From Clostridia bacterium (GTDB lineage Bacteria > Bacillota_A > Clostridia > Oscillospirales > CAG-272): a stretch of 58,209 bases of DNA. Both the position numbers and the translations under genes were made by a program. The DNA lies in contig JAFTRQ010000194.1 in assembly GCA_017462125.1 (NCBI GenBank), forward strand, positions 1 through 58,209, read 5' to 3'. The stretch's first letter is position 1; the number at the start of each line of letters is the position of its first letter. Under the pieces are notes generated by a model. The model was not told where the DNA came from. It did no database searches and was given only the letters and a program-made list of their open reading frames with translations. Shown one piece after another: positions 1 to 7,193 of the stretch.

Positions 1-1
1 C

Positions 2-226
2 ATATATGAGTCCGAGGGCTTGACCTCGCTGAAGAATGGCGACTCCTTCTTCGATATTTCCGAGGACGAGGAGAGAGTGAGAAGATATCTCTTCGAGCTG
101 TCTGTTTATCTTGAGGATAAGAGCAGAGCGGACGAGATCGTTGAGTACAAAATAACGGGAAGCGCGAGAGATGCGGAGAATTGGGAGATCGCGAAGCGCA
201 CCGTTATCGGGAAAATATACAAATAA
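2..226 (+). CDS. C-terminal end of an unrecognised protein (cut by window edge)
   Basis: The reading frame is open from the first bases of the window to a TAA at 224-226, so this is the tail of a longer gene whose start lies upstream; the TTG at 20 is not a credible start. The visible 74 residues are charged and probably helical, with no membrane segment, signal or motif I recognise. The stop lies 26 bases before the next gene on the same strand, which suggests one transcript with the YidC-glycerophosphotransferase fusion. By context it could belong to cell-surface polymer synthesis, for example a nucleotidyltransferase or similar enzyme, but the sequence itself does not show this. Confidence 0.6.
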   Translation: MYESEGLTSLKNGDSFFDISEDEERVRRYLFELSVYLEDKSRADEIVEYKITGSARDAENWEIAKRTVIGKIYK

Positions 227-252
227 CAAGTTTTATTGATACGGAGAATAGA

Positions 253-2331
253 ATGGATCAGATTTTATACTATATCTGCATTCCGCTTGGAGTGCTAATG
301 AAGTGGTTTTGGCAGCTTGTGAGCAATTACGGTGTTGCGATATTGCTTTTCACTCTTGCCACCAAAATCGTGCTTTTGCCGATCACGGTATGGATACACA
401 AGAATTCGATCCTGATGGTGAAGATTCAGCCTGAAATGAATATGCTGAAGGTCAAGTATCATAACGACAGCCAAACGCTTGCCACAGAGCAATCTCAGCT
501 GTTCAAAAGAGCGAAATATCGCCCGATGCTGACGCTTGTACCGCTGATTTTGCAGATCGTTCTTCTGCTTGGAGTAGTGTATATCATCAACCGCCCTCTG
601 ACGTATCTTTTCGGCGTTGCGGATGCCGATATTATGGCGATGGCAACGGCGGCGGGCGTGAATATCGAGAGCTCGTCCTTTCAGATCGCTCTTATCGAGG
701 CGATCAGAGGGGGAGAGTACGCTTTGCCTGCCGGTTTTGAGTGGTTGAATACGGCGATTGACGGGTTCAATACCTCCTTTTTGGGAATGGAGCTGACTCT
801 GATCCCCACCGCAGCTTGGGGAATCTACGTTTTGGTTCCTTTGCTTGCGGCGGCATCCTCCTGGCTTCTCTGCTTTGCGCAGAACAAGGCAAACGTGCTG
901 CAGCACGAGCAGGGAAACGGAAACAAATACGGTACGATGATCTTTTCCGTATTGCTTTCGCTGTATCTTGGCTGCTTCGTGCCTGCCGGCATCGCGTTGT
1001 ATTGGATGGCGGGCAATATCCTTTCGGTCGTACAGCTTTTACTGCTCAACGTCGTGATCAATCCCAAAAAGCACGTCGATTACGAGGCGCTTGAAAAATC
1101 CCGCGAGGCTCTTGCCGAGATCGAGAAGCTCTCCAACAAGGAAGAGGAAAAGAAGAAGCAGAAGGAAAACAAAAAGCGGGAGAATCGCGATTATAAGCGC
1201 TTTTTCTCGATCGTGAACAAGCATCTTGTCATTTATTCCGAAAAAAGCGGATTTTACAAATATTTCAAGGGTATCATTGCGGAGCTCCTTCGCAGATCGG
1301 ACGTGGTGATCCATTATGTGACCAACGACCCCAACGACGTGATCTTTGAGGTCGCAAAGCACGAGCAGAGGATCAAGCCCTATTATATCGGTCTGAAAAA
1401 GACGATCAGCCTGATGCTGAAGCTTGAGTGCGATATGATCGTGATGACCACTCCCGACCTTGATAAATATTATCTGAAGAAGTCTATGATGAAGAAGGAT
1501 ATAGAATACGTCTATATCCCCCACGCGCTGATGAGTATGCATATGGGTATGAAGGAGGGCTCGCTTGATGCCTTCGATACCATATTCTGCGCGGGCGAGC
1601 ATATTAAGAGGGAAGTGATGGCTACCGAGCGTGTCTACGGTCTGCCGAAGAAGGAGCTTGTAGAGTTCGGTTACCCTCTTGTGGACGATCTGATCCCCCT
1701 TGGCGAGGCAGAGCGAAAGACCCACAAGACCACGGGCAGACGCGAGATATTGATCGCGCCGACCTGGAATGAGGACAACATTCTCGATTCCTGCATTGAT
1801 ACGATGCTTGAAAATCTGCTCTGCGACGAGTATCATATCACCGTGCGTCCCCATCCCGAGTACGTGAAGAGATTCGGTGCCAGAATGAACGCAATCGTTG
1901 AAAGATGGCAGGACAGGGTTGGTGAGGGATTGACCTTCGAGCTTGATTTTTCAAGCAATAAGTCGATCTATTCCTCCGATCTGATGATCACGGACTGGTC
2001 GGGAATCTCATTTGAATTCAGCTTTGCCACAAAGCGTCCCACGCTTTTCGTCAACACAAAAATGAAGGTGCTCAACGAGAATTGGGAAAAGATCGGATGC
2101 ACACCTATCGAGATCACGCTCCGTGACGAGATCGGTGTTTCGATCGAGAAGTCCGACGTGCAGAACATTGATGCCATTGTAAAGGATATGTTCAAGAAAT
2201 CGGGCGAGCATGAGCAGAGGATCGAAAAGGCGCTGCAGAAGGCTGTGTATAACGTGGGACATTCCGATCCCGTAGGCGCAAAGTACATCCTCAGAAGGCT
2301 GATCGAAAAGCAGGAAGCAAAGAAAAAATAA
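253..2331 (+). CDS. YidC/Oxa1-like membrane domain fused to CDP-glycerol glycerophosphotransferase domain
   Basis: The product has 692 residues in two parts. Residues 1-276 resemble YidC/Oxa1 insertases: several hydrophobic segments and the block YGVAILLFTLATKIVLLPI (26-44). Lys38 stands where bacterial insertases usually have the groove arginine. A Lys/Glu-rich, probably helical linker (277-315) follows. Residues 316-692 are a CDP-glycerol:polyglycerophosphate glycerophosphotransferase domain (TagB/TagF family), with HITVRPHPEY near 530 and SDLMITDWSGISFEFS near 577. Known members of that family polymerise teichoic-acid-like glycerol-phosphate chains at the inner face of the membrane. The ATG at 253 was chosen because CGGAG precedes it at 242-246; the open frame upstream to a TTG overlaps the previous gene. 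The fusion implies a membrane-tethered polymerase or a channel coupled to polymer synthesis; this is inference. The insertase half need not insert proteins. Confidence 0.85.
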   Translation: MDQILYYICIPLGVLMKWFWQLVSNYGVAILLFTLATKIVLLPITVWIHKNSILMVKIQPEMNMLKVKYHNDSQTLATEQSQLFKRAKYRPMLTLVPLILQIVLLLGVVYIINRPLTYLFGVADADIMAMATAAGVNIESSSFQIALIEAIRGGEYALPAGFEWLNTAIDGFNTSFLGMELTLIPTAAWGIYVLVPLLAAASSWLLCFAQNKANVLQHEQGNGNKYGTMIFSVLLSLYLGCFVPAGIALYWMAGNILSVVQLLLLNVVINPKKHVDYEALEKSREALAEIEKLSNKEEEKKKQKENKKRENRDYKRFFSIVNKHLVIYSEKSGFYKYFKGIIAELLRRSDVVIHYVTNDPNDVIFEVAKHEQRIKPYYIGLKKTISLMLKLECDMIVMTTPDLDKYYLKKSMMKKDIEYVYIPHALMSMHMGMKEGSLDAFDTIFCAGEHIKREVMATERVYGLPKKELVEFGYPLVDDLIPLGEAERKTHKTTGRREILIAPTWNEDNILDSCIDTMLENLLCDEYHITVRPHPEYVKRFGARMNAIVERWQDRVGEGLTFELDFSSNKSIYSSDLMITDWSGISFEFSFATKRPTLFVNTKMKVLNENWEKIGCTPIEITLRDEIGVSIEKSDVQNIDAIVKDMFKKSGEHEQRIEKALQKAVYNVGHSDPVGAKYILRRLIEKQEAKKK

Positions 2332-2333
2332 TA

Positions 2334-2485
2334 GCCGCCTTCGGCGGCAGAATGGAGATCAGCGTGAAGGTTGCTTTTTTCTGATAGGTAATCCTGTTGC
2401 TTCACGCGCGCATTTTGCCTTGTTGGCAAAATGCATCGATTATATTTTTTGTTGCCGCCTTCGGCGGCAGAACGGAGATTTAATT
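2334..2485 (+). repeat. Family A element, copy 1 (three hairpins ending in a ribosome site)
   Basis: It begins with GCCGCCTTCGGCGGC (2334-2348) followed by a GGAGAT. Then come P1, GCGTGAAG 2362-2369 with CTTCACGC 2400-2407; P2, GCATTTTGCC 2410-2419 with GGCAAAATGC 2425-2434; and P3, GCCGCC 2454-2459 with GGCGGC 2463-2468. AGAACGGAGAT leads straight to the ATG at 2486. The leading GC hairpin plus GGAGAT looks like the tail of an earlier copy. Homologous elements lie at 2744-2785, 35346-35512, 44009-44160 and 48380-48512. Confidence 0.8.
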
Positions 2486-2731
2486 ATGTTCAATCCAATT
2501 TCACTTTATATAGATCCCACGGCAATCACCACCTCTTTGGTGTCTGCCAGCGGAATTATCATAGCCTTGGGTGCGTCGGCGGGCGTTCTGCTCAGCAAAA
2601 TGACCACCATCAGCGCAAAGGTCAGTGTGTTTATGACGAAGCTGACCCGCGGCTTTGTCAACGCGTTTTGCGTGGTTGAGCACGCAGGTAAGACCGTTGA
2701 GGGAGATATCACTTTAAAGAAAAAGCTGTAA
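2486..2731 (+). CDS. Small membrane protein, unknown function
   Basis: An 81-residue protein with one clear hydrophobic segment (about residues 14-38, rich in Ala, Gly, Ile and Ser) and a basic C-terminus ending in KKKL. I do not recognise the family. The start is set by GGAG at 2474-2477, the end of family A copy 1, eight bases before the ATG. It sits between the YidC-glycerophosphotransferase fusion and an AAC(3)-family acetyltransferase on the same strand, so a role in the same surface pathway is possible but not shown. A real gene is supported by the ribosome site, the position and the membrane-protein composition. Confidence 0.6.
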   Translation: MFNPISLYIDPTAITTSLVSASGIIIALGASAGVLLSKMTTISAKVSVFMTKLTRGFVNAFCVVEHAGKTVEGDITLKKKL

Positions 2732-2743
2732 CACAAAGAAAAG

Positions 2744-2785
2744 CTGCCGCATAGCGTGAATGCACAGCGGCAGAACGGAGATTGT
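2744..2785 (+). repeat. Family A element, truncated copy 5 (final hairpin and ribosome site only)
   Basis: CTGCCGC 2744-2750 pairs with GCGGCAG 2767-2773. The loop carries the word ATAGCGTGAA, which resembles the P1 5' arm of full copies. AGAACGGAGAT then leads to the ATG at 2786. It looks like a full element that lost P2 and most of P1. Confidence 0.65.
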
Positions 2786-3592
2786 ATGTTCACAAAGAAG
2801 GATATTTGGGATCAGCTTGAAAAAATGAACGCACCGAAAAACAGTGTTGTGCTGATGCATTCCTCACTTCGCGCAGTGGGGGAGGTTGAAAACGGCGGAC
2901 AGGGTTTGTTGGATGCTATGGTGGAATATTTTACGTTGGAGGGCGGGCTGCTCTGCATTCCCACTCATACGTGGGGGTATATAGGTAAAAAGGACAAGAT
3001 CACCCTGGATCTGACCGCGAACGAGAGCAATCTGGGAGCGCTTTCCCGCATCGCGGCGGCGGATCCGAGAGCGATACGAAGCGAAAGCCCCACGCATTCC
3101 ATGGCTGTGTTCGGCCCTCGAGAACATACTTTGAGCTTTGTCAAGGACGAAAGCGGAATGATCAGCCCCACAAGTCCCGATAGCTGTTACGGAAAGCTCT
3201 TCAAGGAGGGCGGACACGTGCTGCTGGTAGGTGTGGTGCACAACCGCAATACCTATCTTCATTCGGTTGACGAGATGCTTGGCGTTCCCGACAGGCTGTC
3301 GAAGGATAAAATAAAGGTCACGGTCAAGTATAAAACGGGAGAGATTATGGAGCGGGAGATGTTCTATCATCACAGCTCTTTTACGGTTGACCTGTCTCTC
3401 CGCTTTCCGCAGTATGAAACGGCTTTCCGCTATCATCATGCTATCACAGACGGATTTGTTGGCAATGCGCCAACACAGCTCTGCGATGCGGTGAAGATGA
3501 AGGAGGTCATGGAAATGATCTGGGAGAGAAGCGGACATACGGATGTTTTACGTGACGAATCTCCCATACCGCAAAAATATTACTGTTTATGA
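2786..3592 (+). CDS. AAC(3)-family N-acetyltransferase
   Basis: A 268-residue protein of the aminoglycoside 3-N-acetyltransferase family, which transfers acetyl from acetyl-CoA to an amino group. Family blocks are visible: VVLMHSSLRAVG (21-32), LLCIPTHTW, RSESPTHSMAVFGP and the region around YLHSVDEMLG. Length matches the family (260-290). The ATG at 2786 follows CGGAGATT; a GTG 30 bases upstream lies inside the truncated repeat and is rejected. Next to a glycerophosphotransferase fusion, a natural substrate in a surface polymer (an amino sugar, for instance) is at least as likely as an antibiotic. A resistance role should not be assumed. The gene ends before a bidirectional terminator shared with the convergent AraC gene. 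Confidence 0.85.
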   Translation: MFTKKDIWDQLEKMNAPKNSVVLMHSSLRAVGEVENGGQGLLDAMVEYFTLEGGLLCIPTHTWGYIGKKDKITLDLTANESNLGALSRIAAADPRAIRSESPTHSMAVFGPREHTLSFVKDESGMISPTSPDSCYGKLFKEGGHVLLVGVVHNRNTYLHSVDEMLGVPDRLSKDKIKVTVKYKTGEIMEREMFYHHSSFTVDLSLRFPQYETAFRYHHAITDGFVGNAPTQLCDAVKMKEVMEMIWERSGHTDVLRDESPIPQKYYCL

Positions 3593-3595
3593 TAT

Positions 3596-3651
3596 AAGAG
3601 GTTGAGCCCTTTGCTGCGTTTCGAAAAGCTTTTGGCTCAGCCTCTTTTTTC
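3596..3651. terminator. Bidirectional terminator between convergent genes
   Basis: The arm AAGAGGTTGAGCC (3596-3608) pairs with GGCTCAGCCTCTT (3634-3646), with a T-run on the + side. It lies between the AAC(3)-family gene and the AraC gene on the opposite strand. Confidence 0.8.
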
Positions 3652-3654
3652 TGT

Positions 3655-4476
3655 TTAGCTTTTTCGGTACTGCCCCGGAGTACAATGCATGATTTTTTTG
3701 AAAATGCGGCAAAAGCTCTTACATTCGGGCAGACCCACCTCTTGTGCAATTTCCGAAACAGACATGTTGGTTTCCTTCAAAAGAATACATGAGCTTTGAA
3801 TGCGCTGTTGGTTGAGCGCTTGATGAAAACTGCTTCCGAAGGTTGATTTAAAAATTTTACAAAAATTGCTTTTTCCGTATCCCGTTGCTGCGGCGGCATC
3901 CTCGATACGAATAGGTTCTGCGTAACGGTAATAGATCAGCTCCAGCGCCTTTTCAATGTTTTCAACCTTGCTCAGTTGTCTGCTTTTCTTGTTCTGCAAG
4001 GTATCCTGTTCTAAAAGCAGTCCTTGCAGATACGCACATATTTGATACAGAATACCCGTAACCAACAGATCGTTTGGATTGTGGGCAGATCGATACAGCT
4101 CGGCTAACTCTTCAAACAGTCCCCGCAGTTTTTTCTCGTTTTCTCCGTTTATACAGAGATCGATAATAGGAGAGGACGGGGTAATGTTTGAAAAGAATGC
4201 AAAATGCCGTTTTAAGAAGGAGGCTCCTACCATGACGGTTACAACGGATCTTTCCTGCATACAATCATTTGGGATAGCATGGGAGGACATGGGGCAGATC
4301 AGTGCAATTTCCCCTGCGTGCATTTGAAAAATTTTTTTGTCTATCATAATTTCTAACGTGCCGCGCACACAGTAGTGTAATTCGATGTCGGCGTGTCTGT
4401 GCTCCGGAAATTTACCAAGTGGTCCCAACACCGCAAAATACGGAGCTTCGCCGGAAAGAATTTTTTGGTATAACAT
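3655..4476 (-). CDS. AraC-family transcriptional regulator with cupin-like sensor domain
   Basis: A 273-residue regulator. The N-terminal half (about 1-140) has a cupin-like beta-barrel pattern with FPEHRHADIELHYCVRG, typical of AraC sugar sensors. The last 100 residues hold the two helix-turn-helix units (RIEDAAAATGYGKSNFCKIF and SVSEIAQEVGLPECKSFCRI), ending in CTPGQYRKS. The ATG at 4476 follows GGAGGAG. It is transcribed away from the ceramidase-family/DegT operon across a 178-base region, so it most likely controls that operon and perhaps itself; this is inference from position. A perfect inverted repeat (4504-4525) between its own -10 and start is a candidate autoregulatory site. Confidence 0.9.
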   Translation of the reverse strand: MLYQKILSGEAPYFAVLGPLGKFPEHRHADIELHYCVRGTLEIMIDKKIFQMHAGEIALICPMSSHAIPNDCMQERSVVTVMVGASFLKRHFAFFSNITPSSPIIDLCINGENEKKLRGLFEELAELYRSAHNPNDLLVTGILYQICAYLQGLLLEQDTLQNKKSRQLSKVENIEKALELIYYRYAEPIRIEDAAAATGYGKSNFCKIFKSTFGSSFHQALNQQRIQSSCILLKETNMSVSEIAQEVGLPECKSFCRIFKKIMHCTPGQYRKS

Positions 4477-4503
4477 GTCTCCTCCGTTCGGTAATAAGGG
4501 GTT

Positions 4504-4525
4504 ATAAGCTGTGTTATGAGCTTAT
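4504..4525. promoter_or_regulatory. Inverted repeat, candidate operator for the AraC gene
   Basis: ATAAGCT (4504-4510), eight bases, AGCTTAT (4519-4525). It overlaps the edge of the -10 of the minus-strand AraC promoter. Confidence 0.45.
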
Positions 4526-4552
4526 CTTACACCGTTTTTGCGTATTTGTCAA
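4524..4552 (-). promoter_or_regulatory. Promoter of the AraC gene
   Basis: On the minus strand TTGACA (4547-4552), 17 bases, TAAGAT (4524-4529). It lies about 50 bases before the AraC start. Confidence 0.65.
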
Positions 4553-4594
4553 TAAAAATGTGAATTTTTGGGTATTTTTCGAGATGAAAAAAGG

Positions 4595-4624
4595 TTGCAC
4601 CAAGGCACTGTCCCATAGTATAAT
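4595..4624 (+). promoter_or_regulatory. Promoter of the ceramidase-family operon
   Basis: TTGCAC (4595-4600), 18 bases, TATAAT (4619-4624), with the first start codon at 4655. Confidence 0.7.
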
Positions 4625-4654
4625 AATGATATAAACAACCTTTGGAGGTGTACG

Positions 4655-5959
4655 ATGGATCCCAAATTATATCTTGGCACAGCGGAAGAGAAGATCACGC
4701 CCGCTGTTGGAACCGCGCTTTACGGATACGAGCCGAATTGGTTTTCCACGTCGGTCAACGACGACCTGACCGCCACAGCCTACTATTTCCGTCAGGCGGA
4801 GACGCAGGCCTTGATCATCAGCCTCACCGTCGCCGAAATGAACTATCAATTAAGCGAACAGATCCTTTCGGATATCGAAAAAGAATTTCACATTCCAAAG
4901 CAGGGGTGTATGATCCATTGCACACATACCCACTCCGCGCCAAATCTGCACGGAGAGGTCGGATGGGGAGAGATCGATTGGGAATACTGCAATACGGTCT
5001 TTATGCCGGCGTTAAAGCAAGCGATCAAGCGCGCCACCGAAAAGACGGTGCCTGTCACAATGGCCATCACGCAAGGGGAAAGCAAGGTAGGCATTAATCG
5101 CCGTCAGCTGACCTTCGGAAATTACGTAGCCCTCGGACAAAATCCGTGGGGACCCTTTGACCCCCGTATGACGGTGATCACCTTCAAGGACGGGGAAGAC
5201 CGTATCGTTGCCAATATGATCCACTACGGCTGTCACGGTACGGCATCCGGCAAGAACCGTGAGATCACCCGCGATTGGCCGGGTGTAATGACCGATTCGG
5301 TACAAGAGCTCAGCGGCGGTATTACGGCGTTTTTCAACGGTCCCGAGGGCGACGTGGGACCTCGTATGAACAATGGCGGAACCGTAGGCTATAGTCGTGT
5401 CAAGGATGCCTTGGAGCTGGGCGCTGTGGCTGCCTCTGACGCGGTGCGAATCTATCGACAGCCCAAAGCTTTTTCGATTCCGACGCTGTCGGTTTCGCAA
5501 AAGCAGATCAATCTTCCGATCAAGCCAAGAGTCAGCCGCGAATATGCGCGGGAGCAATACGAAAAATTCAAGGATCAGAAGATCAATCTGGCAGGTGCTA
5601 CGGCAGATTATTACCGAAGCGTGTTGGAGTCTTATGAAAACGGTTACGTTGAATCGGAGACAAGATCCTTTACGCAAAATGTGGTCCGCATTGGGGATAT
5701 GGCGTTCGTATCCTTCCCCTACGAGCTGTTTTCGGTCATTGGTATGCGGATCGCGCAGGAGAGCCCCGTGCCGTATACCCTCTCTCTTTCCAATGCCAAC
5801 GGCGCGCTAGGATATTTTGCAACGCAGGATCAGCTCTGTCTTGGCGGATATGAGATCGAAATGTTTATGACCGCAAACGTTCAGCCCTTTGCAGATAATG
5901 CAGATTACCATATGATGGTTGAAACCGTAAAACACTTAAAGGAAATGAAAGGATTTTAA
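4655..5959 (+). CDS. Neutral/alkaline ceramidase-family hydrolase (N-terminal domain only)
   Basis: A 434-residue protein related to the N-terminal domain of neutral/alkaline non-lysosomal ceramidases, zinc amidases that cleave the acyl amide of ceramide. Visible hallmarks are ITPAVG near the start, HTHSAP at 91-96 (metal-binding histidines), IHYGCHGT and FNGPEGDVGPR. Characterised ceramidases are about 650 residues and secreted; this one has no signal peptide and stops near 434, so it lacks the C-terminal domain and is probably cytoplasmic. The substrate is therefore open and may be another amide or an N-acyl sugar. The ATG at 4655 follows TTGGAGGTG. It is co-transcribed with a DegT-type aminotransferase four bases downstream and is likely under the divergent AraC protein. 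Confidence 0.8.
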   Translation: MDPKLYLGTAEEKITPAVGTALYGYEPNWFSTSVNDDLTATAYYFRQAETQALIISLTVAEMNYQLSEQILSDIEKEFHIPKQGCMIHCTHTHSAPNLHGEVGWGEIDWEYCNTVFMPALKQAIKRATEKTVPVTMAITQGESKVGINRRQLTFGNYVALGQNPWGPFDPRMTVITFKDGEDRIVANMIHYGCHGTASGKNREITRDWPGVMTDSVQELSGGITAFFNGPEGDVGPRMNNGGTVGYSRVKDALELGAVAASDAVRIYRQPKAFSIPTLSVSQKQINLPIKPRVSREYAREQYEKFKDQKINLAGATADYYRSVLESYENGYVESETRSFTQNVVRIGDMAFVSFPYELFSVIGMRIAQESPVPYTLSLSNANGALGYFATQDQLCLGGYEIEMFMTANVQPFADNADYHMMVETVKHLKEMKGF

Positions 5960-5963
5960 TTCT

Positions 5964-7142
5964 ATGTATAGAATCGGACAAGAAGAAATCGATGCAGTTG
6001 CGCAGGTGGTCAATACAAGATCGCTGTTTAAGGTCAATAACGGTTTGAAAATCACCGAACACACAGAGGCGGCGATGCGAGAGCTGTTTGGAACAAAGCA
6101 CGCAATGCTGATGACAAGCGGACACGCGGCGCTGACGTCTGCTCTGGTGGGTATGGGAATCGGCCCCGGGGATGAGGTCATCGTTCCCGCATATACTTAT
6201 ATCAGCAGCGCGATGGCGGTGGTTGCCGCAGGCGCGATCCCGATCATTGCGGAGGTTGATGAAACGCTGACGATCTCCCCCGAGGATGTGCTCAAAAAGC
6301 TTTCCAAGCATACCAAAGCGATCATTCCCGTACATATTCAGGGCTTCCCCTGCAATATGGACGCGATCATGAAGATCGCCAAGGAGCACGGACTGTTTGT
6401 TCTTGAGGATGCCTGTCAGGCAGACGGCGGCTCCTATCACGGCAAACGCCTTGGAACGCTCGGTGACGCGGGCGCGTTGAGCTTTAACTTTTTCAAGATC
6501 ATTACCGCGGGTGAGGGAGGAGCGCTCCTGACCGACGATAAGCTCATTTTTGAGAGAGCCCTGATCTATCACGACAGCAGTGCCGTAGCGTATTTCGGCG
6601 ATCAGCTCAAGGATTTTTCTACCGAGCTCTTCTGCGGTGATGAATACCGAACCAACGAGATCTCCTCGGCGGTGTTGAGTGCACAGCTGCCCCGTCTGGA
6701 CGGTATCTTACTCGATCTGCGCAAGAATAAAAAATATCTGATGGATGCTTTGGCAGATCAATGCCGCTTCGTGCCCTCCAACGATATTCTCGGCGATTGC
6801 GGAACGACGCTTGCTATTGCCTTCGACACGCCCGAGCAGGCCGCTGCGTTCTCTAAAGCGCCGGGCATATACGGCGTGGTGCCGATCAATACCGATAAGC
6901 ACGTTTACCGCAATTGGACACCGATCCTTGAAAAGAAGGGTGCGCTTCACCCCTTGATGGACCCCTTTAAGATGGAAGCCAACCGAGATCTTGTTCCCGA
7001 TTACAGCAAGGATATGTGCCCCGAGACCTTGGATCTGCTCTCCAAGGCGGTGTATATTTCCATCAATCCCGATTGGACCGTGGAGCAGATGGACGAGAAG
7101 ATTCAAAACGTGAAGAACGCGCTGAAGTCGTTAAATGCATAA
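5964..7142 (+). CDS. DegT/DnrJ/EryC1/StrS-family PLP-dependent aminotransferase
   Basis: A 392-residue fold-type I PLP enzyme. TSGHAALTSAL (51-61) binds the cofactor phosphate, VLEDACQADGG (146-155) contains the ring-contacting Asp, and SFNFFKIITAGEGG contains the candidate Schiff-base Lys178. Family members aminate keto-sugars or, as in some inositol and amino-cyclitol pathways, cyclic ketones. Four bases separate it from the ceramidase-family gene, so the two are one operon. An enzyme pair of amidase-like hydrolase and sugar aminotransferase suggests handling of an N-acylated amino sugar or cyclitol; this is inference. A strong terminator follows. Confidence 0.88.
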   Translation: MYRIGQEEIDAVAQVVNTRSLFKVNNGLKITEHTEAAMRELFGTKHAMLMTSGHAALTSALVGMGIGPGDEVIVPAYTYISSAMAVVAAGAIPIIAEVDETLTISPEDVLKKLSKHTKAIIPVHIQGFPCNMDAIMKIAKEHGLFVLEDACQADGGSYHGKRLGTLGDAGALSFNFFKIITAGEGGALLTDDKLIFERALIYHDSSAVAYFGDQLKDFSTELFCGDEYRTNEISSAVLSAQLPRLDGILLDLRKNKKYLMDALADQCRFVPSNDILGDCGTTLAIAFDTPEQAAAFSKAPGIYGVVPINTDKHVYRNWTPILEKKGALHPLMDPFKMEANRDLVPDYSKDMCPETLDLLSKAVYISINPDWTVEQMDEKIQNVKNALKSLNA

Positions 7143-7145
7143 CTG

Positions 7146-7182
7146 AAATATCGGCATCGCTAAGTGCGATGCCGATATTTTT
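7146..7182. terminator. Bidirectional terminator
   Basis: Stem AAATATCGGCATCGC (7146-7160) with its exact complement at 7166-7180 and a T-run. It separates the DegT gene from the convergent GH123-like gene. Confidence 0.85.
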
Positions 7183-7193
7183 GATGCTTGGGA

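Noticed and set aside
2786..3592. Calling the AAC(3)-family gene an antibiotic-resistance determinant
   Set aside because: Family membership alone does not show it, and the surroundings look like surface-polymer genes.
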